Assembly: GCF_036867135.1 (NCBI RefSeq)
Contig: NZ_JBAJIJ010000001.1
Location: 1,488,001-1,552,000, forward strand
Source of the DNA: Aeromicrobium sp. Sec7.5
GTDB taxonomy: Bacteria; Actinomycetota; Actinomycetes; Propionibacteriales; Nocardioidaceae
Length of the DNA stretch: 64,000 bases
Reading direction: 5' to 3'
Part shown: piece after piece, positions 33,588 to 43,387 of the stretch
How the letters are laid out: each line of letters starts with the position of its first letter
Numbering within the stretch: position 1 is the first letter of the stretch
Translations under genes and position numbers: made by a program
Notes under the pieces: model-generated
Told to the model about the DNA's origin: nothing
What the model saw: the letters and a program-made list of their open reading frames with translations, nothing else
Database searches by the model: none

Positions 33588-34061
33588 ATGACTGATGCCA
33601 CGAACGTCGATGCTCTCTACCAGGAGATCATCCTCGACCACTACAAGCGGCCGCACGGGGCCGGACTGCGCGACGGCGGCGACGCCGAGGTGCACCACGT
33701 CAATCCCACGTGCGGCGACGAGATCACCCTGCGGGTGCACCTCGACGGCGACGTCGTCCGCGACGTCTCCTACGACGCACAGGGCTGCTCGATCAGCCAG
33801 GCCTCGGCCTCCGTGCTGAACGACCTGGTCGTCGGCCAGACCCTGGCCGAGGGCTTCACGACGCTCGACGCGTTCCAGGAGCTCATGCAGGGCAAGGGGC
33901 AGGTCGAGCCGGACGAGGACGTGCTCGAGGACGGCATCGCCTTCGCCGGGGTCGCCCAGTTCCCGGCGCGCGTCAAGTGCGCGCTGCTCTCCTGGATGGC
34001 CTTCAAGGACGCCGCCACGCAAGCCACGGGGGCCACGGCCGCCGGAAAGGATCCATCATGA
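33588..34061 (+). CDS. sufU: Zinc-dependent sulfurtransferase SufU
   Basis: IscU-like sulfur acceptor that takes persulfide from SufS, 157 residues. Zinc/persulfide residues are C42 and D44 (NPTCGDE), C67 (AQGCSIS) and C131 (RVKCALL). The SufU-specific insertion between the second and third cysteine is present, which separates it from IscU. The start codon is 1 nt past sufS (TGACATG) and sufT overlaps its end by 4 bp. Confidence 0.95.
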   Translation: MTDATNVDALYQEIILDHYKRPHGAGLRDGGDAEVHHVNPTCGDEITLRVHLDGDVVRDVSYDAQGCSISQASASVLNDLVVGQTLAEGFTTLDAFQELMQGKGQVEPDEDVLEDGIAFAGVAQFPARVKCALLSWMAFKDAATQATGATAAGKDPS

Positions 34062-34426
34062 CCGCCGACCACACCGACCTCCCCGAGGTCGACACCGCAG
34101 CCCCGGCTGCCGGAGCCACCAGCAGCGAGGACGTCATCGAGGCGATGAAGGACGTCGTCGACCCCGAGCTCGGCATCAACGTCGTCGACCTCGGCCTCGT
34201 CTACGGCGCCCACGTCGACGAGCACAGCAACACGGTGCTCCAGATGACCCTGACCTCGGCGGCCTGCCCGCTGACCGACGTCATCGAGGACCAGACCCGC
34301 GCGGCGCTCGACGGCATCGTCAACGAGTTCCGCATCGACTGGGTCTGGATGCCGCCGTGGGGACCCGACAAGATCACCGACGACGGCCGCGAGATGCTGC
34401 GCGCCCTCGGCTTCAACATCGGCTGA
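34058..34426 (+). CDS. sufT: SufT-type metal-sulfur cluster assembly factor (DUF59/MIP18)
   Basis: MIP18-family (DUF59) protein, 122 residues, thought to help Fe-S maturation or delivery to targets. Core motif DVVDPELGINVVDLGLVYG followed by LTSAACPLTDVIEDQ with the family cysteine, and WVWMPPWGPDKIT. Last gene of the suf operon; ATG overlaps the sufU stop and follows GGAAAGG. Confidence 0.93.
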   Translation: MTADHTDLPEVDTAAPAAGATSSEDVIEAMKDVVDPELGINVVDLGLVYGAHVDEHSNTVLQMTLTSAACPLTDVIEDQTRAALDGIVNEFRIDWVWMPPWGPDKITDDGREMLRALGFNIG

Positions 34427-34439
34427 GCCGGTCGTCGCG

Positions 34440-34458
34440 GACTCCTCGGCTAGGAGTC
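34440..34458. terminator. Stem-loop at the end of the suf operon (weak)
   Basis: GACTCCT-CGGCT-AGGAGTC forms a 7-bp stem with a 5-nt loop 14 bp past the sufT stop and over the stop codon of the convergent lipoprotein gene. There is no T-run, so it is at best a partial terminator. Confidence 0.35.
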
Positions 34459-35427
34459 GTTGCCGCTGCTGACGAGGAAGGCCTCGGCGATCGCCGTGAT
34501 CGCCGTGGGGTCCAGGCTGCCGCTGCTGGTCCCGACCGTGACGTAGACGATCTCGTCGGCCGACGGCTGGATCGTGAGCGACACGGAGCGGGCCGAGGCC
34601 TCGAGGACGGCGTCCTGCGCGCCCGCGACGGTGACGGTCTCGCCGTAGTCCCGCGAGATGTCCAGACTCCCTTCCGGATCGGCGCTGGACGAGCGCGACA
34701 GCTGGACGGTGGCGAGGTCGTCGCCGAGATAGGCGCACCGGACGCTGCCGCCGCTGCGTCCGCCGCGGGCCAGCTGGATCGTGTCGACGCCCTGCTCGAT
34801 CGAGCGGTCGTCGGCAGGCAGGCACACCGTGCCGACCTCGGTCGTGAGGGCCTGCGTCCGGAAGTCCTCCGGAATCGCCGGCACGTAGGCCTCGAGGAAC
34901 TCCATCATCGCGTCCTCGTCCACCCGGTTGTCGGGGTCGGTGTTGCCGATCGCGTCGTTGCGCAGGATCACCTCCTGGTCGCCGATGCGCACCCCGATCG
35001 TGATCGTGACGGTCTCGCCACCGGCTCTGTTCTCGCTCCGGAACGCCTCGTCCCCGAGCCCTTCGACCGGTTCGAGGCCACGGTTGCCCCCCAGCCGCTC
35101 GACGCGGTCCTCGAGGGTCTCGTCGGAGTCGACGATCTTGATGCCGAAGCTGATCGAGTAGACGTCGCCGACGGTGCAACCGTCATACGTCAGGTCGCCG
35201 ATCAGCAGCGTCGGGACCAGATCGCGGTCGTTCGGGTTGAGGGGATCGGCCACGTCCCGGTCCACGATCGTGCAGGCGGTGATCCGCCCGGCGGTGCCTC
35301 GACCGTCATCGGTCGGGGTGCTGGTCGAGTCGGCCTCGGGCGCGCCGTCGTCGCTCGACCCTCCACAGGCCCCGAGGACCAGGGCCGCGGCGAGGGCCAC
35401 GAAGGCCGTGGATGAAGCTCTGCGCAT
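34450..35427 (-). CDS. Predicted secreted lipoprotein
   Basis: A 325-residue lipoprotein: short basic N-terminus, hydrophobic stretch FVALAAALVLGAC with lipobox LGAC, then an acidic Ser/Thr/Asp-rich linker before a folded domain. Cysteines downstream (ITACTIVDRD, TYDGCTVGDV, GTVCLPADD, VRCAYLG) may form disulfides. The pattern resembles actinobacterial DUF3558-like lipoproteins but I cannot assign the family firmly. ATG at 35427 follows AGGGGGA. Convergent with suf. Confidence 0.75.
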   Translation of the reverse strand: MRRASSTAFVALAAALVLGACGGSSDDGAPEADSTSTPTDDGRGTAGRITACTIVDRDVADPLNPNDRDLVPTLLIGDLTYDGCTVGDVYSISFGIKIVDSDETLEDRVERLGGNRGLEPVEGLGDEAFRSENRAGGETVTITIGVRIGDQEVILRNDAIGNTDPDNRVDEDAMMEFLEAYVPAIPEDFRTQALTTEVGTVCLPADDRSIEQGVDTIQLARGGRSGGSVRCAYLGDDLATVQLSRSSSADPEGSLDISRDYGETVTVAGAQDAVLEASARSVSLTIQPSADEIVYVTVGTSSGSLDPTAITAIAEAFLVSSGNDS

Positions 35428-35476
35428 GAAGGTCCCCCTGGACGACGAATGATCACGACATCGTGGCACGCGGGAC

Positions 35477-37366
35477 TCAGAATCGGCCACCGCGGCTGCG
35501 GCCACCCCGGGAGCCCGAGGAACGCCGGCCCGACGACGAGCGGCGCGACGAGGATGACCGGCGCGGTGAGCGACTCGACGAGCGTCGGCTGGAGCCGCCC
35601 CCACCCCAGGCGCTGGATCCACCCCCACCCCATCCGCTGCTGGAACCGCGGTTCGCGTCCGCCTGCGACACGTCGGCGCGGGCGAAGTTCTGGGCCGAGG
35701 CCACGAGTCGGTCGGCCTGCTCCGCCTCGTCGAGCGCGGTGACCGGGTCGGCGACCTGCGCCTGCTGGGCCAGGGCCAGGTGCCGCCCGGCCTCCGACAG
35801 GCGGGTGCGCGCTTCGGCCCCGACCACCGTCCCCTGTGCCTCGACGTACTGGCTGACACCACGCAGGCTGGCGCCGACCCGGTCGATCGTGCCAGCCAGC
35901 GCGACCCGTGCCTGCTCGGCTCGGGCGACCTCCGCCATGGCGGGCGCGAGAGCGGTGGAGAGGGCGGTCTCCCCGTCCTGGAGCGTGGCCACGGTGGCCA
36001 AGGGATCCGAGGCGTCGGACCGAGCCGCCGCAGCCGCGGCCCGCGCCCGATCAGCGGCAGCCGTGACGGCCAGGTCGTCCGCTGCGTGCTCGGCCGCATC
36101 AGCGAGCAGCGCATCGATCGCCGTCAGTCGCTCGGCGATGATCCGCGGGGCGGCCTGCAGCGCAGCATCTGCTCCGTCGACGCCGTCGAGCAGTGCGGAC
36201 GCATTGACCACGCAGGCCTCGGCCGACCGAGCGTGCGCGACGGCGGCAGGGCGGTCGCCCTCGACCGCAGCCAGTCCCTGGGACACGTCCCGTTGAGCCT
36301 GCGCCAGGAGCCGCTCGACCTCGGCGGGATGGTCGTCCACCGTGTCGATCGCGCTGGCGGTGTACCGGGCGGCGAGGCCCTCCAGCGTCACGCGTGCCGC
36401 GGGGAGCCGTGCTGCGACCTCGGTGACCCGAGTGCCGAGACCCGCGAGCACCTCGGGGGCTCGCTGGTGCAGGTCGCGCAGCGACCGGAAGGCCTCGACC
36501 TTGTCGTCCAGGATGGCGTCCGCACGGCTGCAGAGGGCGATGATCTCCTCCGCGATCGCCCGGCGCTCCTGCGCGGACTCCGGAACCTCGTCGTCGAGAC
36601 GCTGACGGAGGGCGAAGGCCTGCGTCAGCAGATCCCGCGACTCGGTGAGCGCCGCTCGGAACTCCAGGGTGTCCTGCAGACCGAACTCGGCCTCGGCGAA
36701 CGCGAGCTCCTGCTCCGAGGTGCGGATCGCCTCGTCGGAGCCCACCAGGGCGGAGCCACTGCGCTGCTCGAGGTCGGCCAACCCGGCCGTCTCCGTCGAC
36801 CGCTGCCGGTGCCGGCGCCACAGCACGGTGCCTCCAGCCCCGGCGCCGAGGGCCGCGACCGCGGCGAGCCCGATCCAGAGTCCGGGGCCCGGCTCACCCG
36901 CCTCGGCCAGCCCGTCGGCCGTCGCGATGGCTGCTCCGCCCCAGTCGCCGTCGCGCAGGCGGGGGAGCAGGTCCTCGTCGACGACCTGGTCGACCTGCTG
37001 GTCCGACAGGGAGAAGTCGTCAGCCACCGACAGTCCGTACGCCCGGTCGTCGGTCGCGATCGCGAGCAGGAGGTCCTCGTCGCCCAGCCGGGACTCGCGG
37101 GCCGACTCGTCGGCCCATGCGTCGCCGTCGAGCCCGTCGAAGGAGGGCACGAGGACGATGAACAGCTGGTAGCCCGCCGCAGCCTGGTGCTCGTCGAGCG
37201 CCTCGCGCACGTCGGCCGCGCGATCGCCCAGGACGCCGGCCGGGTCGGTCACCGGACCCGACACGTCGATCGGCGGCTCGGCGAAGGCCACGGGCGGCCA
37301 GGCGAGCAGGAGCAACGACGTCACCAGGAGTCCGGCCGTGGCGGGGAGCCTCGTCGCGATGCGCAT
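35477..37366 (-). CDS. TPM-domain membrane protein with Arg/Ser/Gly tail
   Basis: A 629-residue protein with a signal peptide (1-29, ending VAFA), a TPM (TLP18.3/Psb32/MOLO-1) domain at about 36-150, one membrane helix at about 164-185, a long Ala-rich helical segment to about 570, and a 56-residue tail made almost only of Gly, Ser, Arg and a few Trp. The TPM domain should face outward and the tail the cytoplasm. ATG at 37366 is leaderless (TACGCT 6 nt upstream). Function unknown; the tail suits nucleic-acid or membrane binding, which is inference. Confidence 0.85.
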   Translation of the reverse strand: MRIATRLPATAGLLVTSLLLLAWPPVAFAEPPIDVSGPVTDPAGVLGDRAADVREALDEHQAAAGYQLFIVLVPSFDGLDGDAWADESARESRLGDEDLLLAIATDDRAYGLSVADDFSLSDQQVDQVVDEDLLPRLRDGDWGGAAIATADGLAEAGEPGPGLWIGLAAVAALGAGAGGTVLWRRHRQRSTETAGLADLEQRSGSALVGSDEAIRTSEQELAFAEAEFGLQDTLEFRAALTESRDLLTQAFALRQRLDDEVPESAQERRAIAEEIIALCSRADAILDDKVEAFRSLRDLHQRAPEVLAGLGTRVTEVAARLPAARVTLEGLAARYTASAIDTVDDHPAEVERLLAQAQRDVSQGLAAVEGDRPAAVAHARSAEACVVNASALLDGVDGADAALQAAPRIIAERLTAIDALLADAAEHAADDLAVTAAADRARAAAAAARSDASDPLATVATLQDGETALSTALAPAMAEVARAEQARVALAGTIDRVGASLRGVSQYVEAQGTVVGAEARTRLSEAGRHLALAQQAQVADPVTALDEAEQADRLVASAQNFARADVSQADANRGSSSGWGGGGSSAWGGGGSSRRSSSRSPRRSSSSRRSSSGRRSSGSRGGRSRGGRF

Positions 37367-37372
37367 GCTGCG

Positions 37373-37378
37373 AGCGTA
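37373..37378 (-). promoter_or_regulatory. -10 box of the TPM-domain gene
   Basis: TACGCT on the minus strand, 6 nt before the ATG at 37366. Confidence 0.5.
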
Positions 37379-37457
37379 GGGGCTGGTCGCCGGTCAGAGC
37401 GACGAACATCACCCCGAGAACCGCGACGAGCACGAGCAGCCCCTCAGGATCGGCCCG

Positions 37458-37463
37458 TACCAT
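37458..37463 (+). promoter_or_regulatory. -10 box upstream of the ABC-F leader
   Basis: TACCAT, 6 nt before a GTG at 37470 that opens a six-codon reading frame. It places the ABC-F transcript start about 68 nt before the ABC-F ATG. Confidence 0.45.
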
Positions 37464-37469
37464 GGTCGG

Positions 37470-37490
37470 GTGATCATCCAGCTCGAGTAG
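37470..37490 (+). CDS. Leaderless six-codon uORF (candidate leader peptide)
   Basis: GTG ATC ATC CAG CTC GAG TAG encodes VIIQLE. It begins exactly where a leaderless transcript from TACCAT would start and ends 47 nt before the ABC-F start. ABC-F genes in other bacteria can be controlled by short upstream frames on which stalled ribosomes change mRNA folding; whether this one does so is inference. No strong competing hairpins are obvious by eye. Confidence 0.4.
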   Translation: MIIQLE

Positions 37491-37537
37491 ACGTGCGCCG
37501 GCCGCTCAGTCCTCCCGTCCCCGCTCGAAAGTTCTCC

Positions 37538-39119
<1,582 letters not shown>

Positions 39120-39136
<17 letters not shown>

Positions 39137-39923
39137 CCTCACGGTCGGCGTCGTCGGTGCTGGCCGCTGCCCGGGCCGCCCGCGCCGCGGCGGTGCGGCG
39201 CTCCTGCCGCTCGGCCCGCGCGAACCAGCCGTAGCCCACGATCGCGAGGGCGGCGAAGAACCACCACTGGAGCCCGTAGAAGAAGTGCGGGCCCTGGCCC
39301 AGGTCGGGACGCGGCTCGGGCTCGAGCCCGTCGCTCGTGGGGGACTGCTCCTGCAGGTTCACGAAGCCGCTGCGCAGGTCGTACGGCACCTGCTCGGCCA
39401 TGCCGCGGCTGGAGATCGCGCGCACCTGGCCGTCGTTGACGAACGTGGCCTGGCCGCCCGCCGCGCTGTCGACGCGCAGCCAGCCGGTGACCTCGACCTC
39501 GCCGTCCGGGGGTGCTGGCAGGTCGTCGGGACGCTCGTTGGTGCGCAGGGTCTCGATGAAGCCACGATCGACCAGCACCGCGGTGCCGTCCTCGAGCACG
39601 AGCGGGGTCACGACGTCGATGCCGGGACGGCCGTCGCGGTTGACGAACTTGACCGTGACCTCGCTCTCGACGTCGTAGGTGCCGCTGACCGTGACGACCG
39701 TCCACTCCTGGTCGGACTCGACGTCGTCGCCCACGGGCACCGCGTCCTCGAGCGGGACCGGTGCGGCGCCCAGGTGCTCGCGGACCAGCTCGTTGCGCAC
39801 CTGCCGGTCGTCGAGCTTGTGGAACTGCCAGAGGCCCAGCTGGATGCAGACCGCGGACAGGGCGACCACGAAGATCGCGAAGCCGACCCAGCGGGCGGAT
39901 CCGAGGAAGTGCAGCTCACGCAT
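39120..39923 (-). CDS. SURF1 family cytochrome oxidase assembly protein
   Basis: SURF1-type membrane protein, 267 residues: N-terminal helix about 12-33 (VGFAIFVVALSAVCIQLGLWQF, with the LGLWQ signature), a large external domain containing TPLVLEDGTAVLVDRGFI, and a C-terminal helix about 222-242 after FFYGLQWWFFAAL. It supports cytochrome c oxidase assembly, matching ctaA/ctaB elsewhere in the window. It overlaps the preceding 71-residue gene by 8 bp and forms a three-gene minus-strand unit. Confidence 0.92.
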
Positions 39924-40131
39924 CCGCTGCTCCGACGGGTACGGTCTCGCGCCAGAAGCCGCGCGCCGACAGGAACGACGTCAGGGAACCGTCGTGCTCA
40001 CCGCACGCGAGCCAGACCTTGCGCCGCTCGGGCGTGTGCAGCTTGGGGTTGTTCCAGCGCACCTCGACGGCGGCGGGCGCGGTGCAGCCCTTGGCCGAGC
40101 AGGTCAGCTCACGGGCGGGGTCGAGTCCCAC
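39916..40131 (-). CDS. Small cysteine-containing hypothetical protein
   Basis: A 71-residue protein with cysteine/histidine pairs ELTCSAKGC and WLACGEHD, which could bind a metal, although the pattern is too short to call a zinc ribbon. GTG at 40131 begins 3 bp after the DUF3099 stop and the end overlaps SURF1, so it belongs to this operon. I recall similar small genes upstream of SURF1 in other actinobacteria. Confidence 0.65.
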   Translation of the reverse strand: MGLDPARELTCSAKGCTAPAAVEVRWNNPKLHTPERRKVWLACGEHDGSLTSFLSARGFWRETVPVGAADA

Positions 40132-40134
40132 CGG

Positions 40135-40437
40135 TCAGATCTCGTCGCGCTCGGGTCGGGCGGCGATCGAGCGGTGCTCCATGGGCACGAAGGACGTGCC
40201 GGAGGCCGGCCTCACGCGGACCCCGGCATTCGCCAGGACGACCGAGACGTACGGCAGGAACACGGCGAGGACGATGAGCACCCAGCGAAACGGTCCGTCG
40301 ACCAGGCACGCGCCGATGAAGCAGACGGTGCGTAGGCCCATCGAGAACAGGTACCGACGCTCCTTGGCGCCGAACAGCGCGGTCGAGCTCTCCGGAGCCG
40401 AGGTGATCAGGGGCACCTCGTCGGTTCGCTTGTTCAC
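40135..40437 (-). CDS. DUF3099 family membrane protein
   Basis: A 100-residue protein with two closely spaced membrane helices (RTVCFIGACLV and WVLIVLAVFLPYVSVVLA) separated by DGPFR, the arrangement of the actinobacterial DUF3099 family. Function unknown. GTG at 40437 lies 6 nt after TATCCT, a leaderless start; a longer frame upstream would run over the promoter. First gene of the DUF3099-71 aa-SURF1 unit. Confidence 0.8.
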   Translation of the reverse strand: MNKRTDEVPLITSAPESSTALFGAKERRYLFSMGLRTVCFIGACLVDGPFRWVLIVLAVFLPYVSVVLANAGVRVRPASGTSFVPMEHRSIAARPERDEI

Positions 40438-40443
40438 TCTTTC

Positions 40444-40449
40444 AGGATA
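40444..40449 (-). promoter_or_regulatory. -10 box of the DUF3099-SURF1 unit (leaderless)
   Basis: TATCCT on the minus strand, 6 nt before GTG 40437; one of the closest matches to the TATAAT-type consensus in the window. Confidence 0.55.
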
Positions 40450-40495
40450 CGCCCCTGTGCGTGAGGGCACCGGTCATGGCGGCATCATGGATCCC

Positions 40496-40711
40496 ATGAG
40501 CAACCGCACCTACCGCATCACCGAGATCGTCGGCACGTCCCCGGACGGGGTGTCCGAGGCCATCGAGAACGGCATCAAGCGCGCGAGCCAGACCCTGCGC
40601 CACCTCGACTGGTTCGAGGTCGAGGGCATCCGTGGCCAGATCAGCGACGACGTGCCGTCGCACTACCAGGTCACGATGAAGATCGGCTTCCGCCTGGAGG
40701 ACGACGAGTGA
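40496..40711 (+). CDS. Dodecin family flavin-binding protein
   Basis: Dodecin, 71 residues, a small protein that assembles into a dodecamer storing flavin or coenzyme A. The sequence YRITEIVGTSPDGVSEAIEN, then ASQTLRHLDWFEVEGIRGQI (with the flavin-stacking Trp) and a terminal HYQVTMKIGFRLED strand cover the full fold. ATG at 40496 has CATCAT 7 nt upstream (possible leaderless start); ATG at 40487 is also in frame. The lipoprotein gene that follows overlaps its stop. Confidence 0.93.
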   Translation: MSNRTYRITEIVGTSPDGVSEAIENGIKRASQTLRHLDWFEVEGIRGQISDDVPSHYQVTMKIGFRLEDDE

Positions 40712-41268
40712 GGCTGCGGCTCCTCACGGTGGTGCTCGTCGCGACGGTGGCCCTCATGGGCTGCTCGGGCGCAGGCACCGCCGAGGAGCCGCAGGAGGGG
40801 CCGTCCGGTGACACCGCGGAGCCGGAGTCGCCCGAGCCATCGCCGGAGCCGCTGGGCATCGAGGCCCCGGCCGGCACCCCGGTCGACCCGGCCCAGTTCC
40901 CCGACGCCTACACCGGCCACGCGTTCCTGACGCCGACCGGCAACATCATCTGCTGGATCGACGACGCCGCCGACCAGTGGGGGTGCCTGGTCAAGGAGCG
41001 CACGTACGCCGAACCGGCGGGCGCCGAGGACTGCCTGAAGTCGTTCGGTGGTGGCTTCTCGTCGGTCCAGGGCAGCGCGCTCATGCCGCTGTGCCGCGGC
41101 GGCGTCATCGCCGCGGCGGAGACCGGTGGGGGAGTCGTGCTGCCGTACGGTCAGGCGATCACGGTGGGCGACGTGACCTGCGGGTCCGAGGAGGCCGGCG
41201 TCACGTGCCTGGACCAGGGATCGGGCCACGGGCTGTTCCTGTCCCGGGCGGCCTACGTGGTCAGCTGA
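40708..41268 (+). CDS. Predicted secreted lipoprotein
   Basis: A 186-residue lipoprotein with lipobox LMGCSG at about 16-21, a Pro/Glu-rich linker (EPESPEPSPEP), then a small domain with six cysteines (IICWIDD, QWGCLV, DCLKSF, LCRGG, VTCGSE, VTCLDQ) that probably form three disulfides. No family recognised. GTG at 40708 overlaps the dodecin stop. Its end overlaps the convergent serB stop by 8 bp. Confidence 0.75.
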   Translation: MRLRLLTVVLVATVALMGCSGAGTAEEPQEGPSGDTAEPESPEPSPEPLGIEAPAGTPVDPAQFPDAYTGHAFLTPTGNIICWIDDAADQWGCLVKERTYAEPAGAEDCLKSFGGGFSSVQGSALMPLCRGGVIAAAETGGGVVLPYGQAITVGDVTCGSEEAGVTCLDQGSGHGLFLSRAAYVVS

Positions 41269-42508
41269 GGTCGGAGGCGTCGGCCTCCTCGACCTCTTCG
41301 CGGGTGATGCCCATCAGGTAGATGATGGTGTCGAGGTACGGGACGTTGACCGACGTGCGCGCCTGGTCGCGCACCGTGGGCTTGGCGTTGAAGGCGATGC
41401 CGAGACCCGCCGCAGCGAGCATGTCGAGGTCGTTGGCGCCGTCGCCGATCGCCACGGTGTTCTTGATCGGGATCGCCGCGGCGTCCGCGAACTCGCGCAG
41501 GGCCTCGGCCTTGCCGGCCCGGTCGACCACGGTCCCCAGCACCCGTCCGGTCAGGTGGCCGTCGGCGATCTCGAGGTCGTTGGCGCGGTAGTAGTCGATG
41601 TCGAGCTCCTCGGCGATGCGCGCGATGATCGGCGTGAAGCCGCCCGAGACCAGGGCGAAGCGGTACCCGAGCCGCTTGAGCGTGCGGATCATGGTGCGAG
41701 CGCCCGGCGTGTAGGCGAGTGACGCGTAGACGTCGTCGAGCGCGGAGACGGGGACCCCCTCGAGCTTCGCCACGCGGGCGTGCAGCGACTGGGCGAAGTC
41801 GAGCTCGCCGCGCATCGCGCGCTCGGTCACCTCGGCGACCTCCGCCTCGCAACCCGCGTGGGCCGCGAGCATCTCGATGACCTCACCCTGGATCAGGGTG
41901 GAGTCGACGTCCATCACGACGAGTCGCTGCGCGTGCCGACGGATGCCGTTCTCCTGGACCGCGACGTCGACCCCGTGCTCGTACGCGACCCGGGCGAGCG
42001 TGGCCTGCAGGACATCGGGGTCGGCCCCACTGACCTCCATGCGGATCGCCGTGACGGGGTACCGCGCCATCCGGACGATGCGGTCGATGTTGCCGCCGTC
42101 GGTGCGGATCTGCTCGGTCAGCGCCGCCATCGCGCGGGGGAGCAGGGGGGCACCGAGCACGACGACCTGCGCCCGACCGACGCGTCGGGGCCGATTGTCG
42201 CCCGTGCCGCGCTCGATCGAGACCGCCAGGCCCAGCTCCGGCCCGAGGGCGGTGACGGCGTCGTCGAGCCCTTCGGTGTCGCGCCCATCGGTGTCGTCCC
42301 TCGTGGCGGGCTCGGTGACCAGGACGCTGAGGATCAGCTGACCACGGACCACGAGCTGCTCGACGTCGATGACCTCGAGCGGGAACGCATCGAGCACGCC
42401 GAACAAGCGGGTGGAGACACCCGCGCGATCCGTGCCGACCAGCGTCACGAGGACGGTCGGACCGGTGAAGTGCTGGGGGAGGTGGGGGACGGGCCCATGG
42501 CTGGTCAT
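41261..42508 (-). CDS. serB: Phosphoserine phosphatase with N-terminal ACT domains
   Basis: Last enzyme of serine biosynthesis, 415 residues: an ACT-like regulatory region (about 1-190) followed by a HAD phosphatase. The HAD nucleophile motif is VVMDVDSTLIQGEVIEM, with LVSGGFTPI (motif II) and VAIGDGANDLDML (motif IV). The two-part architecture matches mycobacterial SerB2. ATG at 42508 is leaderless (TAGCCT 7 nt upstream). Divergent from the ABC ATPase gene with 57 bp between starts. Confidence 0.95.
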   Translation of the reverse strand: MTSHGPVPHLPQHFTGPTVLVTLVGTDRAGVSTRLFGVLDAFPLEVIDVEQLVVRGQLILSVLVTEPATRDDTDGRDTEGLDDAVTALGPELGLAVSIERGTGDNRPRRVGRAQVVVLGAPLLPRAMAALTEQIRTDGGNIDRIVRMARYPVTAIRMEVSGADPDVLQATLARVAYEHGVDVAVQENGIRRHAQRLVVMDVDSTLIQGEVIEMLAAHAGCEAEVAEVTERAMRGELDFAQSLHARVAKLEGVPVSALDDVYASLAYTPGARTMIRTLKRLGYRFALVSGGFTPIIARIAEELDIDYYRANDLEIADGHLTGRVLGTVVDRAGKAEALREFADAAAIPIKNTVAIGDGANDLDMLAAAGLGIAFNAKPTVRDQARTSVNVPYLDTIIYLMGITREEVEEADASDLS

Positions 42509-42515
42509 CGGGTCG

Positions 42516-42521
42516 AGGCTA
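42516..42521 (-). promoter_or_regulatory. -10 box of serB (leaderless)
   Basis: TAGCCT on the minus strand, 7 nt before the ATG at 42508. Confidence 0.5.
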
Positions 42522-42527
42522 GCGCGA

Positions 42528-42533
42528 TAGGTT
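42528..42533 (+). promoter_or_regulatory. -10 box of the 42.6 kb ABC ATPase gene
   Basis: TAGGTT, 32 nt before the ATG at 42566. This gene keeps a 5' leader with GGAGGG at 42557-42562, in contrast with the leaderless serB on the other side only 6 bp away. Confidence 0.45.
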
Positions 42534-42565
42534 GGTGCTCGACGACGCCCACACCGGAGGGATTC

Positions 42566-43381
42566 ATGACGAGCGCCATCCAGCTGACCCAGGTCTCCGT
42601 GGTGCGCTCCGACTCCCTGCTGCTCGATCGGGTCGACTGGACGGTCCGCGAGGGTGAGCGCTGGATCGTGCTCGGGCCGAACGGCGCCGGCAAGACCACC
42701 CTCATGCAGATCGCGAGCGCCACGACGTTCCCGAGCCAGGGCCGCGCGACGGTGCTCGGCCAGGAGCTCGGCACCGTCAATCTCTTCGAGCTGCGCACCC
42801 GCATCGGCCACACGAGCCTCACGGTCGCCGATCGTCTGCCGCCGACCGAGTCCGTGCGCGACGCGGTGCTCTCGGCGGCCCACGGTGTCACCGGACGCTG
42901 GCGCGAGGAGTACGACGAGGCCGACACCGCCCAGGCCGACCAGATCATCGGTGAGCTCGGCATCGCCCACCTCGCCGGGCGCACCTTCGGCACCCTGTCC
43001 GAGGGGGAGCGTAAGCGCGTGCTGATCGCGCGTGCCCTGATGACCGATCCCGAGATGATCGTGCTCGACGAGCCGGCGGCCGGTCTCGACCTCGGGGCCC
43101 GCGAGGACCTGGTGTCGAGCCTGCAGAACCTGGCGTCCGACGACGACGCGCCCGTCCTCGTGCTCGTGACCCACCACGTGGAGGAGATCCCGCCGGGGTT
43201 CACCCACGTGCTGCTGCTCCGCGACGGTGCCGTGGTCGCGCAGGGGCCGATCTCGTCCACGTTGACGGCGGAGAACCTGACCCGTGCCTTCGGGACCCCG
43301 CTCGAGCTGGCGGTCTCCGAGGGTCGCTACACGGCCCGCCGCGTGCGCTACGGACGCCGAGCCGCCCGACCGGAGGAGTGA
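42566..43381 (+). CDS. ABC transporter ATP-binding protein (orphan)
   Basis: A 271-residue ABC ATPase with no permease beside it. Walker A VLGPNGAGKTTLMQ, signature LSEGERKRVLIAR (SEGE rather than SGGQ), Walker B MIVLDEPAAGLDLG and switch His in VTHHVEEI. The degenerate signature and lone setting resemble ModF/YlmA-type ATPases. Conserved next to serB in actinobacteria as far as I recall; its partner is unknown. Confidence 0.85.
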   Translation: MTSAIQLTQVSVVRSDSLLLDRVDWTVREGERWIVLGPNGAGKTTLMQIASATTFPSQGRATVLGQELGTVNLFELRTRIGHTSLTVADRLPPTESVRDAVLSAAHGVTGRWREEYDEADTAQADQIIGELGIAHLAGRTFGTLSEGERKRVLIARALMTDPEMIVLDEPAAGLDLGAREDLVSSLQNLASDDDAPVLVLVTHHVEEIPPGFTHVLLLRDGAVVAQGPISSTLTAENLTRAFGTPLELAVSEGRYTARRVRYGRRAARPEE

Positions 43382-43387
43382 GCACCC

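Noticed and set aside
35780-37537. In-frame 5' extension of the ABC-F gene by 586 codons
   Set aside because: The extension is antisense to the TPM-domain gene and lacks domains; the ABC-F protein starts normally at ATG 37538.
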